From Cepaea nemoralis (taxonomy: Eukaryota; Mollusca; Gastropoda; Stylommatophora; Helicidae), in the NCBI GenBank assembly GCA_014155875.1, contig JACEFZ010021366.1, forward strand, positions 107,367 through 171,366: a stretch of 64,000 bases of DNA. Direction: 5' to 3'. The notes under the pieces were generated by a model. It searched no databases. It was not told the DNA's origin and was given only the letters and a program-made list of their open reading frames with translations. Both the position numbers and the translations under genes were made by a program. Numbering within the stretch: the stretch's first letter is position 1; every line of letters begins with the position of its first letter. This document shows, in pieces, positions 35,466 through 46,165 of this stretch.

Positions 35466-35514
35466 CTTGTATCATCATAAAGGTCTTTCACATAATCTGA
35501 CCACGCATGTAAAG

Positions 35515-35930
35515 TCTGATCTTTGTAAGTTAATAAGTAACTCACAAATAGCTGTAGAAAAATAATTAAATATGATAACAACTTGAAACCAGTTTATTTT
35601 TATACATAAATTGTCCCTTTATTTCTCAACATAATTTTCACCAACATTGATGCACTTATCCCATCGTTTTATCAGTCCTCCCAAACCGGCTGCATAGAAG
35701 TGCGTGCTCTGTTTTCTAAACCACGTTTTCACTTCACATTCAACTTCGGCGTGATTCGCGAAATGTCTCCTTCCAAGGTGAATTTTCAGTGTTTATGCTG
35801 ACAAATATTTATCCCGTAAAGCGGTGCATAGCCGGGTAGAAAAATTTTACGAGGGCGAGTCTATAAGTAAGTCATACAGTTCTGTGGGATGGCCGGTAAA
35901 TGCAGGTAACCTGTAACAATACACGGGTCC
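35515..35930. mobile_element. Rearranged mariner-like fragments
   Basis: 35,515-35,775 matches the minus-strand 3' half of the mariner element at 43.5 kb (ACTTGAAACCAGTTTATTTT, ATTGATGCACTTATCCCATC). Then, on the plus strand, VYADKYLSRKAVH appears at about 35,797-35,840 and joins a TIR-like GAGTCTATAAGTAAG plus CAGTTCTGTGGGATGGCC. So the two ends lie in an abnormal order and orientation, implying rearrangement or two partial copies. Confidence 0.65.
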
Positions 35931-36044
35931 AGCATCATATACATACCACGTCTTAAACGTCAAGAGAGGTGCATACTGTGCACCTGACCAACCGTCCTTG
36001 TAAATTGGTTAAATAATTACAACATGTATATGGCATGTATTGGG

Positions 36045-36260
36045 CAGTGGGGAGCGTTTTGTGTGATATTCACTGGCACAGGAACGGAGCATAATGGGGA
36101 CGACCCGTTGCTGTGAAGTTGGAACTGCGACTAACTAACTAATGTATATGGCAAATAACTGACGTAAACGTAAACTTGCCTCGTCACTACAAATAGTCAA
36201 ACTATGCTGTGGTTGATTGGCTATGCAAAGGACATGCAAATAAATAATTACCTGTCTACA
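36045..36260 (+). mobile_element. SINE tails (family 2 with (CTAA) end, then family 1)
   Basis: 36,045-36,145 matches the 3' part of the SINE at 40,251-40,704 (TTTTGTGTGATATTCACTGG, GACGACCCGTTGC, GAAGTTGGAAC, CTAACTAACTAA). 36,150-36,260 matches the family 1 body and end (TAAACGTAAACTTGCC, GGTTGATTGGC). Both lack tRNA heads. Confidence 0.65.
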
Positions 36261-36380
36261 AACACTAAACTAATAAGCCGGGGTAACAATTTTAACTCAT
36301 CTACGAGTAGCATACGTTCATATACCGCCCCGCGGGACAATAACGTGTGTATTCATGAATGGCGCTGCCATTAAATGTCT

Positions 36381-36462
36381 GTTGCTTGTAGATCAAAACA
36401 TAGCACGTGATCTTCTGACCAGTTGTTTGTAGATCCAAACATAGCACGTGATCTTCTGACCA
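36381..36462. repeat. 41-bp tandem duplication
   Basis: Two near-identical copies of a unit with TGTAGATC and CATAGCACGTGATCTTCTGA. Confidence 0.9.
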
Positions 36463-36612
36463 GTTGCTTATGCTTTTTTTTAAAATTTGTTTTATTTTCG
36501 TTCGTCCGCTTTGAACTCGAGCGTATCCTTATTATCAGAGACCCAGGCCATCAGGCGAAGCCACTCCTACTTCTGAGGTCTTAAACTTTCGGTCTCAGTT
36601 GCTTATTGTAAT

Positions 36613-37045
36613 GCGGGTTATGATGACAACACAACCAGTTATGGTAGGGACAGCTAATCGTTGCATAGCGGGTTATGATGGCAACACAACCTGTTATAAT
36701 TGTGATAGCTAATCGTTGCATAGCGGGTTATGATCGCAACACAACCAGTTATCATAGTGACAGCTAATCATTGCATAGCGGGTTATGATGGCAACACAGC
36801 CAGTTATGGTACGGAAAGCAAATCGTTGCAAAGCGGGTTATGATGGCAACACAACCAGTTATCGTAGTGACGGCTAATCGTTGCATAACGGGTTATGATA
36901 TCAACACAACCAGTTATCGTAGTGATAGCTAATCGTTGCATAGCGGGTTATGATGGCAACACATGGACAGCTAATAGTTGCATAGCGGGTTATGATGACA
37001 ACACAACAGTTATCGTTGTGAAAGATAATCGTTGCAAAACGATTT
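36613..37045. repeat. 55-bp minisatellite, about 8 copies
   Basis: Unit GGGTTATGATGGCAACACAA plus CCAGTTATCGTAGTGACAG and CTAATCGTTGCATAGC. One copy (near 36,960) lacks the CCAGTTAT part. The units are moderately diverged. Confidence 0.93.
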
Positions 37046-37953
37046 AAGATTACACCATCACATGCATTGCTAAATTCAGTAGTTTGCCATTGCCTTAAGA
37101 AGCGGAAAATGAACATTTAAATCAAAATGACCGAACGGCGCGTGGAAGGAACCTACTGCACTGCGATGTTGTGATATTTTATTAATAATAACTTTGTCTT
37201 ACTAAAAGCTACGATTTTGTGTAGATGTGTTATAATTTTGTATTTTTTGCCAGATTATTTATTGTTCTGTCATAAAAAAACTTACCCAAGGACCAAGGCC
37301 ACTTCGTTTTGATCTCACAAAAATACCAGATGCATACAACGTAGATGTGAAGAATCTCTTGATGTCTGTACAGTAGGAATTGTCGCCCGATGAACTGGCA
37401 GTACAAGCTAGAGATATCTTGATAACTGCAGCCAAAGATTTAATTCCGACCAAGAATAAGCAACATAAGCCATGGATTACATCAGGCACGTTAGAATTAA
37501 TAAAACAAAGAAGGGAACTGAAACAGAAAGGAGGTGAAACCGATAACAGCAGGATAAAGGATACATCTTTAACTCGAGAAATAAAGAACACGCGAAAGGA
37601 GAAAAACCAATATATACAAGCTTGCTGTATCAGAATAGAGCACTATAATAAGAATGGAAGAGATTATGAAATGTTCAAACAAATGAAGTTATAGAAAAGA
37701 AATGTTCCACCTCAATTAGATGTTATCTGTGACAAGTTGGGAAATACCCTAACAGAATCAAGAAAAATTCTAGAAAGATGGCAGGACTACTGCAGTGGAA
37801 TGTATGATATGAATGAGTGTGAGGATATGAATAAGATAGACGAACCAATGACAGCAGAGACAGAACCTGAACGCTCATTAGAGGAAATTGCAAGGGCAAT
37901 AAACAACCTGTAGAATGCAAATCACTAGGATGTGATGAGATATCATTAATTCA

Positions 37954-38835
37954 TTATGTGCCATGCCGATCAGCATGGGCAGTAATGTTCTGCCATCTCA
38001 CTCGATCACCAGAGTCGTGGATCAGCTCCGTGTTCCTGTATTCACCATGCCATGCAGCCAAGCCATCCAGGTATTTACTTCTCGGTCTTCCCCTTGGTCT
38101 CTTCCCTTCGATCTTGCCAGTCGTCACCAAGTTCTCCAAGTCATTTCTTCTTATAACATGCCCAAAACATTGTGACTGTCTACGTCTAATGTCTCTAATC
38201 AGTTTACGATCTTCATTTGTTTCTTGAAGGACTTGTTCATTGGTTTTTCTATCTGTCAATGGTATTCTTTGCATTTTCCTCAGAAACCATATCCCTACAG
38301 CCATCAGATGTTTTTCAGGTTGTCTGCTCATTGTCCACGCTTCACATACATATAAAAGTACAGGTTCTATGTAGCACTTCAACACTGTTTTTCTAATTTC
38401 AGTTGATATCTTTTTATTGGTCAGTATGATTTTCATCTTTCAAAAGGCTACCTTCGGCATGGCAATTTATGTTCTAATCTCTTCAAGGCATCTCCCATCA
38501 GACGTTATGACTGGTCCGAGATAATTGTACCTATTCACTTGTTGAAGAATATTCCCAGCTACTTGTATTGTGGTACTTACTACTTACATTGTGGTATTTC
38601 GTCCTTCCTAGTGACGACCATAATATGTGTCTTCTTACAATTTAATTCCTACCCTAGTTGTTCACTGTGTGTAACAACCGCGTTTACCAAATTGTGTAGA
38701 TCTTGTTCATTGTCTGCAATCAAGAATGTATCATCTGTATATCTAATGTTATTGATGTATCGTCCCCCAATGTTGATTCCTTCCATATCTTCTATATTTC
38801 TGAAAATATGTTCACTGTAAGAGAAAAAAGATGAT
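37954..38835 (-). mobile_element. 5'-truncated RTE LINE inserted in the 37.3-41.0 kb LINE
   Basis: Its minus strand has an open C-terminal frame (38,436 to 37,954): MKIILTNKKIS, RKTVLKCYIEPVLLYVCEAW, FLRKMQRIPLTDRKTNE, SQCFGHVIRRNDLENLVTTG, KRPRGRPRSKYLDGL, GDRVRWQNITAHADRHGT-stop. 5' of this (38,540-38,830) lies degraded RT. The host LINE reads GCDEIS on one side and IPPELIK on the other; ATCATTAA/ATGATTAA at the junctions is a plausible target duplication. The tail is short (AATGAATTAATGA). Confidence 0.83.
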
Positions 38836-38975
38836 CATGATTAAATACCACCTGAACTAATTAAAGTGGAAGGAGAAGAAAGCATACAAATCTATAAAGC
38901 ATTATGTAAATAAATATGGAAATATGGTATATGACCAAAAGATTGGAAGAGAACTATCTTAGTTCTAATACCAAA

Positions 38976-39213
38976 CAAAAAAAACAAAAAAAAAAAACAA
39001 CAAAAAAACAAAAAAAATTTAAGGACGTAGCAGTCAACCCCAGCATTTTCGCTGTTCTTGATTCCTGGGCAAATTTTACGTTCAGTATTTTGCCTTTGCT
39101 TTCTGAACGACCGGCTCCTATACCTTTTTCGAAAAAACCATCACCACCTTGTTTCAAACCCGGGTATACGGGCTCACAAACCGTGTTCGCACGCCCTTAG
39201 CCATAGAGACCGG
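38976..39213 (-). mobile_element. tRNA-derived SINE (family 1) inside the LINE
   Basis: The minus-strand head GGTCTCTATGGCTAAGGG (box A-like) and CCCGGGTTTGAAAC (box B-like) is followed by AGGAGCCGGTCGTTCAGAAA and GGGTTGACTGCTACGTCC, then a T-rich end. A perfect 10-bp duplication TAATACCAAA flanks it (38,966-38,975 and 39,214-39,223). Removing it joins the host LINE as LVLIPKKSNLK, confirming the boundary. Confidence 0.87.
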
Positions 39214-40250
39214 TAATACCAAAAAGAGCAACCTGAAAATATGCACCAACTATAGAACTGTTGCCCTGATCAGTCATGCAAGTAAAATTCCTTCTATAAA
39301 GCCATATAGGGAAGACTTTTTAAGACAATTGAAAAAAAGAAATTACCCTAGTTCAAGCTGGAATTAGACAAGGAAGAGGAACAATAGATCACATACTCAA
39401 CATGCGTTTAATAATAGAGAAGTGTGGAAAATTAACGTAAACATATGTTTTGTGAATTAATCAAAAGAATTTGATTGTGTATACCATAATAAACTTCAAG
39501 AAATCAGTAGGGAAATGGGCTTTCCATCACATGTAGTATAACTCATAAAACTACTCTATCTAGACCAACAAGCAGCAGTTAGAATAGGCGGCGAGATATC
39601 AGATTTGTTTGACATCAAGCAAGGAGTCCGTCGGGGCCATGTGCTGTCCCTCTATGTGTTTAACCTGTACGCCGAAAATATAATGAGAAACGTCAGAGAT
39701 GATATAAACAGGGAACAAGCAATATGATGCCCTAAATATCGGTGGTCATGAAATACCAGAGGTTCGATATGCTGATGATACAGTATTACTACCCACATTA
39801 CAGAATGGTATAGAACAACTAATAACCTCAACCCAAAAGAATAGCGAAAATCACAACCTATATTTAAACATAGCATAAATAACGATAATTCATACATGGA
39901 GTATGTGTATTTCATACTTCATAATTCATACATGGAGAAGTATATGTTAGTGAGGAAGTATTGGAGGTGGTGGAAAATTTCGAATATCTTGGGTCATTAA
40001 TTACCAACACAGTGGCGGAAATTAAAATACTAATGTCTATTGCTCTTCAATAATTAAATCAACTAAATAAATTGTGGAGGGGGACAGATAGAACTACAAA
40101 AATTAGATTTTTAAGAGCATGCATCTTTCCCAGTGCAACTTACGCCTGTGAGACCTGGACATTTACTAAAAAAAAGACTGAACAGCGCATAAATGCCTAT
40201 GAATATAAATGTTATAGACGGGTTCTAAGAATATCTTGGATAAAGAAAGA

Positions 40251-40704
40251 TAATTAGTTAGTTAGGCGCGGTTCCAACTTCACGGCAACGGGTCGTCTCC
40301 TTTATGCTCCTTTTCATGTGTCAGTGAATATCACACAAAATGCTTCTCACTGCCCAATGTGAAAAGTGAAAAATACTGGAGTTTCGGCAAGCCAACAGCT
40401 CGCACAGGTTCAGTGTGCATAATGCCGCCGCCAGAATGCCAACACAAAAGTCCTCCATGAAAAATACAATTCATCGTCGATGGAATGGGCAATCACCAGA
40501 AAGACTTCATTGACCCGGGTTTTATCTCATATGGCTCGGTCTCTTTCCGCAGGGTGACCCGCCGAAATTGCCGCACAAAGCACGAACTCCGTAGCTCCAG
40601 CGAGTCTACGAGAAAAATGCACTCGTGAACCGAAAAGCAATCCAGTCGTTTCAGATTGTTTGTAGCGTGAACTGCGTGTTCGGAACTATGGTAGCCGGCT
40701 GTTG
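40251..40704 (-). mobile_element. SINE family 2 (about 454 bp) inside the LINE
   Basis: Flanked by CTTGGATAAAGAAAGA (40,235-40,250) and CTTGGATAAATAAAAGA (40,705-40,721), a slightly diverged ~16-bp duplication in the host SWIKK codons. Its minus strand shares CGGTTCACGAGTGCA, GGAGCTACGGAGTTCGTGC and GCGGAAAGAGACCGAGCCAT with the SINE at 41,395, but the tRNA head is degraded. It ends in CTAACTAACTAATTA. The 3' part is shared with 36,045-36,145. Confidence 0.82.
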
Positions 40705-41005
40705 CTTGGATAAATAAAAGAACAAATTAATCCACAAAACAAGGTCTGAATATTAAAGAAGGTTGAATGCTAAAGACAATAAAACAAAGAATACTGGAAT
40801 ATTTTGGTCATTTGAAACGTCATGAACGTTTGGAGAGAACAATCATGGAGGGGTATATGCCCGGGAAGAGAGGAAGAGGAAGGTCAAAGAGAAGATGGGA
40901 GCAGGATGTGACGGATGATCTCCAGATGAATGTGTCGGACGCGGGACAGTTTGCTTACGACCGAGAAGTTTTCCGGAAGGTTGTCATGGGAGCAATGTTC
41001 TGCTA

Positions 41006-41048
41006 ATGAATGAATGAATGAATGAATGAATGAATGAATGAATGAATG
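41006..41048. repeat. (TGAA)n LINE tail
   Basis: About ten TGAA units directly after the stop of the 37.3-41.0 kb LINE, its 3' tail. Confidence 0.93.
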
Positions 41049-41394
41049 TCATTAACTGGTCTTATTCATTTTATTGATGTGTTATATAATTCATTATCAC
41101 TTTACCCTAACACAGGACATATATTAAATTGGTTGCCTCCTTCACAACGACAGTCGGCTGCCATGGATCGGCTGCACCGTCTGGTGTCAACGTGTTGATA
41201 CGTTCTCCTGTAGGTCCATCTCCTAAAGTGATCTGTCCGTTTACAAGGTTGACATCCTTTTGCATATCTGCCTCCGTCTGTCCCCCTTGTATAGGTTTAG
41301 CTGATGCTGCGTTTTATCTGAAACATATTTTATTCATGGAATCTTGTTCTCTTCGTTCTTTTTTTCCTTGAAACAGCTTTACAACTGTCTGAGA

Positions 41395-41610
41395 CAGTCT
41401 CCGTGGCCAAATGGTCACGCCGCCAGTCTCGCGCTTCGAAGGTGGTGGGTTCGATTCCTGGCAGCGCTACTCGGTTCACGAGTGCAGTTTCCACGAAGAC
41501 TCCTGGAGGTTGTCGCTGGAGCTAAGGAGTTCGTTCTTTGTCTGACGTTTTCGACAGACTTTCTTGCGGAAAGAGATCAAGCCATATTGTGTAAAACCCA
41601 GTCAATTTTT
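41395..41610 (+). mobile_element. SINE family 2 with well-kept tRNA head
   Basis: Starts GTCTCCGTGGCCAAATGG (box A), and GGTGGGTTCGATTCC (box B) lies 50 bp later; the anticodon-arm region CAGTCTCGCGCTTCGAAGG is still recognisable. The body has GGTTCACGAGTGCAG, GTCGCTGGAGCTAAGGAG and TTGCGGAAAGAGATCAAGCC, shared with 40,251-40,704 and 49,240-49,455. It ends in a T-run at about 41,605. Not a tRNA gene: the 5' and 3' ends do not form an acceptor stem. Confidence 0.75.
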
Positions 41611-41799
41611 TTTTGCGCTAGCTCGCTTTGCACCCAGCCTAGTCATACACACTACTTCTAGTAGCACTTAGCTGAATTTTGCTTGTGGATTAGCTTTCCC
41701 TATGACCAATGTACCTCGCCATGAGGCGAACAAAACCCGACTTCAGAGATTCTTGCAATTTACGCCCCCAAGTCAAGGACGAGATGTCAACAACATTTT

Positions 41800-41893
41800 A
41801 GTCCGACCGTCCGGTGTAGGGGTTGAAATCCCATACCTCGGCATCAACACACCGAATGTTCAAGAACACGTGTTCTTATCTATTCGGCCATGC
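41800..41893 (-). repeat. tRNA-like SINE head
   Basis: The minus strand has ATGGCCGAATAGATAAG (box A-like) and, 60 bp on, GGGATTTCAACCCC (box B-like). The spacing suits a tRNA with a long variable arm. Body and tail not defined. Confidence 0.4.
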
Positions 41894-41943
41894 TGACCTA
41901 CTCAGTGCAATTAAGTCGACCCTCTTATGTCTTAAATTCTCTT

Positions 41944-42905
41944 AAACTGTCAGGGACATAGAAATATGATTGATTGATTGATTGATTGATTTAGGAACCG
42001 ACATCACTGCATTCGGGACATTCCCATAAGCGCTCCGTCCCTATCCTCAGCAGCCAGCGAAGAGTTCCAACACTAATAGTTCCAGTAGCAATCTGATTAT
42101 ATGTCCGTCTCGATTCCTCTGAGCGTCGATCGTCGGCCAGATCCCCTCGTCACTCCTCGCTGCCTCATTCTTACCAGACTATGGTGATCCATTTGCTCCT
42201 CCGAGGTGTAGACGTGCTCCCACAATATTACAATAGCAACTGTCAGGGACAGAGAAATATTACAATAGCAACTGTCAGGGACATATAAATATTGCAATAA
42301 CAACTGTATAGGACAGAGAAATATTACAATAGCAACTGTCAGGGGCAGAGAAATATTACAATTGCAACTGTCAGGGACAGAGACATATTACAATAGCAAC
42401 TGTCAGGGACAGAGAAATATTACAATTGCAACTGTCAGGGACAGAGAAATATTACAATTGCAACTGTCAGGGACAGAGAAATATTACAATTGCAACTGTC
42501 AGGGACAGAGAAATATTACAATAGCAACTGTCAGGGACAGAGAAATATTACAATTGCAACTGTCAGGGACAGAGAAATATTACAATAGCAACTGTCAGGG
42601 ACAGAGAAATATTACAATAGCAACTGTCAGGGACAGAGAAATATTACAATTGCAACTGTCAAGGACAGAGAAATATTACAATTGCAACTGTCAGGGACAG
42701 AGAAATATTACAATAGCAACTGTCAGGGACATAGAAATATTACAATTGCAACTGTCAGGGACAGAGAAATATTACAATTGCAACTGTCAAGGACAGAAAA
42801 ATATTACAATTGCAACTGTCAGGGACAGAGAAATATTACAATTGCAACTGTCAGGGACAGAGAAATATTACAATAGCAACTGTCATAACGCTGAGGTATC
42901 ACAGT
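41944..42905. repeat. 32-bp minisatellite, about 21 copies, interrupted by a LINE tail
   Basis: Unit CTGTCAGGGACAGAGAAATA plus TTACAATWGCAA (32 bp). The main run is 42,226-42,905 and a first partial unit is at 41,944-41,968; the two are separated by a LINE tail (41,969-42,225). W is A or T, and a few units have ATATAAAT or GGGGCAG changes. The ORF of 181 codons (42,362-42,907) comes from the 32-bp (96-bp) periodicity and is not a gene. Confidence 0.95.
41969..42225 (-). mobile_element. 3' end of RNase H-type LINE with (AATC)n tail
   Basis: The minus strand reads ...NQIATGTISVGTLRWLLRIG, TERLWECPECSDVGS-stop, then AATCAATCAATCA. It is a homologue of the plus-strand fragment at 53,640-54,034 (SQIAVRTISLMTLRWLL...WECSECSDVSS). 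Inserted within a 32-bp minisatellite unit, between AGAAATAT and ATTACAAT. Confidence 0.75.
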
Positions 42906-43498
42906 AGCAAATGTCAGGGACATAGTATTTGAAAGGAATAATTGTCTGGGTTCGAAGAAAGTAATGGCAGTTGAGCGGAAACATTGCATTATACACGTAC
43001 AGCAGCAAACACAGACGAAAACAACACGTGGAAGCAATGTGTGGAACTGGTAAACATCAAGTGGGTTGCTCTATACGCACTCAGTTTCAAACTTCCGGTC
43101 CTGTAATAGCTGTCCAGTGTTTAAGTCGGGTTAGTTGAAAACTTCTGATCAACATATGTTGTATCGGCATGTTGTATCGGCTATATTGCAAACATTATGT
43201 TGTATTGGTAATGCTGTATCGGCAATATTGTACCGACTACGCTGTCACGGTTATGTGGAGCTGATAGACCTATAGCGGGCGGCTTAGTACACGTTGAGTT
43301 TTAAACTTCCGGTCCTGGCAGTCATTGTCCGGTGTTCAGGTCGAATTAGTTTATCACTGATCAAATATGTTGCATCGGTCATTTTGTGTCGGGTATGTTA
43401 TATAGGTTATGTTGAATCTCTCATGTTATACAACGATTACGTGGTATCGGTTATGTTGTAATGGGTTGTGTTGTATGGATGATGTATCGGTCATGTTA

Positions 43499-44025
43499 CG
43501 AGAGGAAGTCAATAAATAAGTCACAAATGGCTATAGCATAATATCTAAATATGATAACAACTTGAAACCAGTTTATTTTTATACATACATTGTCACTTTA
43601 TTTCTCAACGTAATTTCCATCAACATTGATGCACTTATCCCATCGTTTTATCAGTCCTCCCAAACTGGCTGCATAGAACTGCGTGTTCTGTTTTCTAAAC
43701 CACTTTTTCACTTCACATTTAACTTCGGCGTCATTCAATTTCAATCGATCATGCATTATGCTGTATGCAGAACCATGTGAGCACCCTATTGCAGATGCTA
43801 CAGAGTCTATTGTTACTCGCCTGTCACCTCTAATCATCTCCTCCACCAGCTGCACGGATGCTTCTGTTGCAATCTCAACAGGACGACCAGATCGGATTTC
43901 ACGAACAATTTTAGAGCGTCCTTGAGAACATTTTTCTACCTATGCACCGCTTTACGGGACACACAATTGTCAGCATAAACAGGAAGCATTTCCTTATGAA
44001 TGTCCTTTGCAAGCAGGCCTTTTGC

Positions 44026-44062
<37 letters not shown>

Positions 44063-44329
44063 AAACAAAAAAACAAAAAAAAACAAACAAAACAACAACA
44101 ACAACAAAAAACAAACGCTCAACAGCACGTTGCTCTTTGGTTGTAAACTCCATAAGTACAGTCGCCATTTCGTTTATGCGCTGCATATGTGCATGAGACA
44201 CTTAGTGCCACCTGACGAACGGGAATATAAAGTTTGATGTTGCTGTCACCTAATGACCCCTGTAGAAAACACCAACTACATTTACCTGCCATCCCACAGA
44301 ACTATGTGGTTTACTTATTGACTCCCTCA
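43499..44329 (-). mobile_element. Mariner-like internal-deletion derivative
   Basis: The ends resemble inverted repeats: GAGGAAGTCAATAAATAAG at 43,502 and, on the opposite strand, GAGGGAGTCAATAAGTAA at 44,328, with TA at both outer borders (43,497-43,498 and 44,330-44,331). A minus-strand frame at 43,855-43,598 has VEEMIRGDRRVTIDSVASAI and CSHGSAYSIMHDRLKL (the helix-turn-helix of mariner transposase) joined to KWFRKQNTQFYAASLGGL and KRWDKCINVDGNYVEK, the transposase C-terminus. The DDD catalytic core is missing, so it can move only in trans. A C-run and A-rich stretch at 44,025-44,115 break the 5' part. Confidence 0.82.
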
Positions 44330-44683
44330 TATTTAGGTTAAATTGTGTAGATTATGTTGAATCAATTATGTTATACCGGTTATGTTATTTTTAATGTTTT
44401 AACGATTATGTGGTAATCATTTTTGTTGTATCGGCTATTTTGTATCGCTCATGTTATATCAGTTAAATTGTATCGATTATTTTGTATCTGTTAGTGTATC
44501 GGTTATGTTGTATCTGCTGTGTTGCATCTGCCACGTTTATCTGCTGTGTTGTATCAGTTATTTCGTATCGCTTAAATTGTATGGATTATTTTGCAACTGT
44601 TATGTGGTATCAGTTAAACTGTATCGGCTATGTCGTATCAACTTTGTTAAATCGTCTATGTTGTGTTGACTAGAACGTATCAA

Positions 44684-45986
44684 TCAATCAATCAATCATG
44701 TGCCATGCCGGAAAGCGTGGGCGGTCATGACTCGCCGTTTCACTCGATCACCAGAGTCGTGGATCAGCTCTGTGTTTCTGTCTCGACCATGCCACATAGC
44801 CAAGCCATCCAGGTATTTACTTCTCGGCCTTCCCCTTGGTCTCTTCCCTTCGATCTTACCAATCGTCACCAGTTCTCCAAGTCATTTCTTCTCATAACAT
44901 GCCCAAAAAATTTTGACTGCCTACGTCTAATGACTCTAATCAGTTTACGATCTTCATTTGTTTCTTGAAGGACTTGTTCATTGTTTTTTTCTGTCTGTCC
45001 ATGGTATTCTTTGCATTTGCCTCAGAAACCACATTTCCACAGCCATTAGCTGATTTTCAGCTTGACTGCTTATTGTCCACGCTTCACATCCATACAAAAG
45101 TACAGGCTCTATGCAGCACCTCAACACTCTTTTTCTTGTTTCAATTGACATCGTTTTATTGGTCAGTATGTTTTTCATCTTGCTAAAGGCTACTTTCGCC
45201 ATGGCGATTCTTGTTCTAATCTCTTCATGGCAACTCCAATCAGATGTTTCGAGATAATTGTACCGATTCACTTGTTAAAGAATATTCCCATTTACTTGTA
45301 TATTACATTGTGGTATTTCGTTCTTTCTAGTGACGATCATAATCTGTGTCTTTATACAAATTAATTATAATCCCGGTTGTTCACTGTGTGCAACAACCGC
45401 ATTTACTAATTGTTGGAGATCCTGCTCATTGTCTGCAATCAATACTGTATCATCTGCATATCTAATGTTATTGATTTTCCGTCATCCAATGCTGATTCCA
45501 TTTATATCTTCTACATTTCTGAAAATATTTTCATTCTATAGGGAAAAAAACATCTGGAGACATTACACATCCCTGCCTAACACCTCTCTTAATAGGCTGA
45601 TATTGTCCCACTTCATTATCAATCCTTATGGCAGCTTGTTATTTCCAATATATGTTTTTTATAAGTCTAATGTCTTTCCCATCAATTTGTGGATCTGCAA
45701 GCATATCTACCATGTTGATATGTCTTACTCTGTCGAAAGCCTTTGTGTAGCCAATAAAGCAAAAATGTATATCTTTGTTTACTTCTATAGAACGTTCAAT
45801 AACTGAACGCAGCATATACAAAGCATTTACTGTACCCTTTCCTTCTACAAACCCACATTGTTCTTCCCCTATTTCAGGTTGTAATTTCTTCCTCACTCTT
45901 TGCATGATAATTCTTAGCAAAATCTTTGTGATGTGACTCATTAAAGTAATTGTTCTATGTTGATCACATTCCAAGGCTCCTGATCA
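44684..45986 (-). mobile_element. 5'-truncated RTE LINE with 13-bp target duplication
   Basis: Flanked by a perfect TAGAACGTATCAA at 44,671-44,683 and 45,987-45,999. In sense (minus): HRTITLMSHITKILLRIIMQ (fingers), EEQCGFVEGKGTVNALYMLR, FCFIGYTKAFDRVRH, GKDIRLIKNIYW, then frameshifts and loss of the palm order, RYADDTVLIA-like remnants near 45,440, RTRIAMAKVAFSKMKNIL, RVLRCCIEPVLLYGCEAW, FLRQMQRIPWTDRK, and a frameshifted tail. The 3' tail is (TGAT)n at 44,681-44,698. The intact duplication suggests a fairly recent insertion; it is still inactive. Confidence 0.88.
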
Positions 45987-46082
45987 TAGAACGTATCAAC
46001 TATCTGATATTAATTATATTGCATCAGCTATGTTGTATCAGTTATGTTGTATTTATTATATGGTATCAGCTATGTTGTATCA

Positions 46083-46084
46083 GC

Positions 46085-46139
<55 letters not shown>

Positions 46140-46165
46140 TATCGTGTGCCATACCGATTTCTACT
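46083..46165 (-). mobile_element. Very short LINE insertion: (ATG)n tail plus ~25 bp
   Basis: The plus strand shows (ATC)n at 46,085-46,139, then TTATCGTGTGCCATACCGAT, which is the 3' terminus of the RTE family in reverse. Satellite sequence resumes immediately (GGTTGTATATTATG). An extreme 5' truncation. Confidence 0.72.

Larger units (their letters stand above)
37255..41008 (+). mobile_element. RTE-type LINE, disrupted by three later insertions
   Basis: After removing the insertions at 37,954-38,835, 38,976-39,213 and 40,251-40,704, plus-strand pieces line up in RTE order. Linker: HKPWITSGTLELIKQRRELK at 37,460. RT start: GCDEIS | IPPELIKVEG, KDWKRTILVLIP. Fingers: KICTNYRTVALISHASKI. Then LVQAGIRQGRGTIDHIL. 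Palm: EVRYADDTVLLP (YADD codons 39,768-39,779). Then NFEYLGSLIT, TKIRFLRACIFPSATYACETW, YRRVLRISWI | TIKQRILEYFGHLKRH, GRGRSKRRWEQD and the stop before (TGAA)n. Endonuclease not seen; stops and frameshifts between pieces. Inactive, and older than its three insertions. Confidence 0.82.

Noticed and set aside
41397..41470. Functional tRNA gene
   Set aside because: Boxes A and B are good but the acceptor stem does not pair and the sequence continues into a SINE body found elsewhere.
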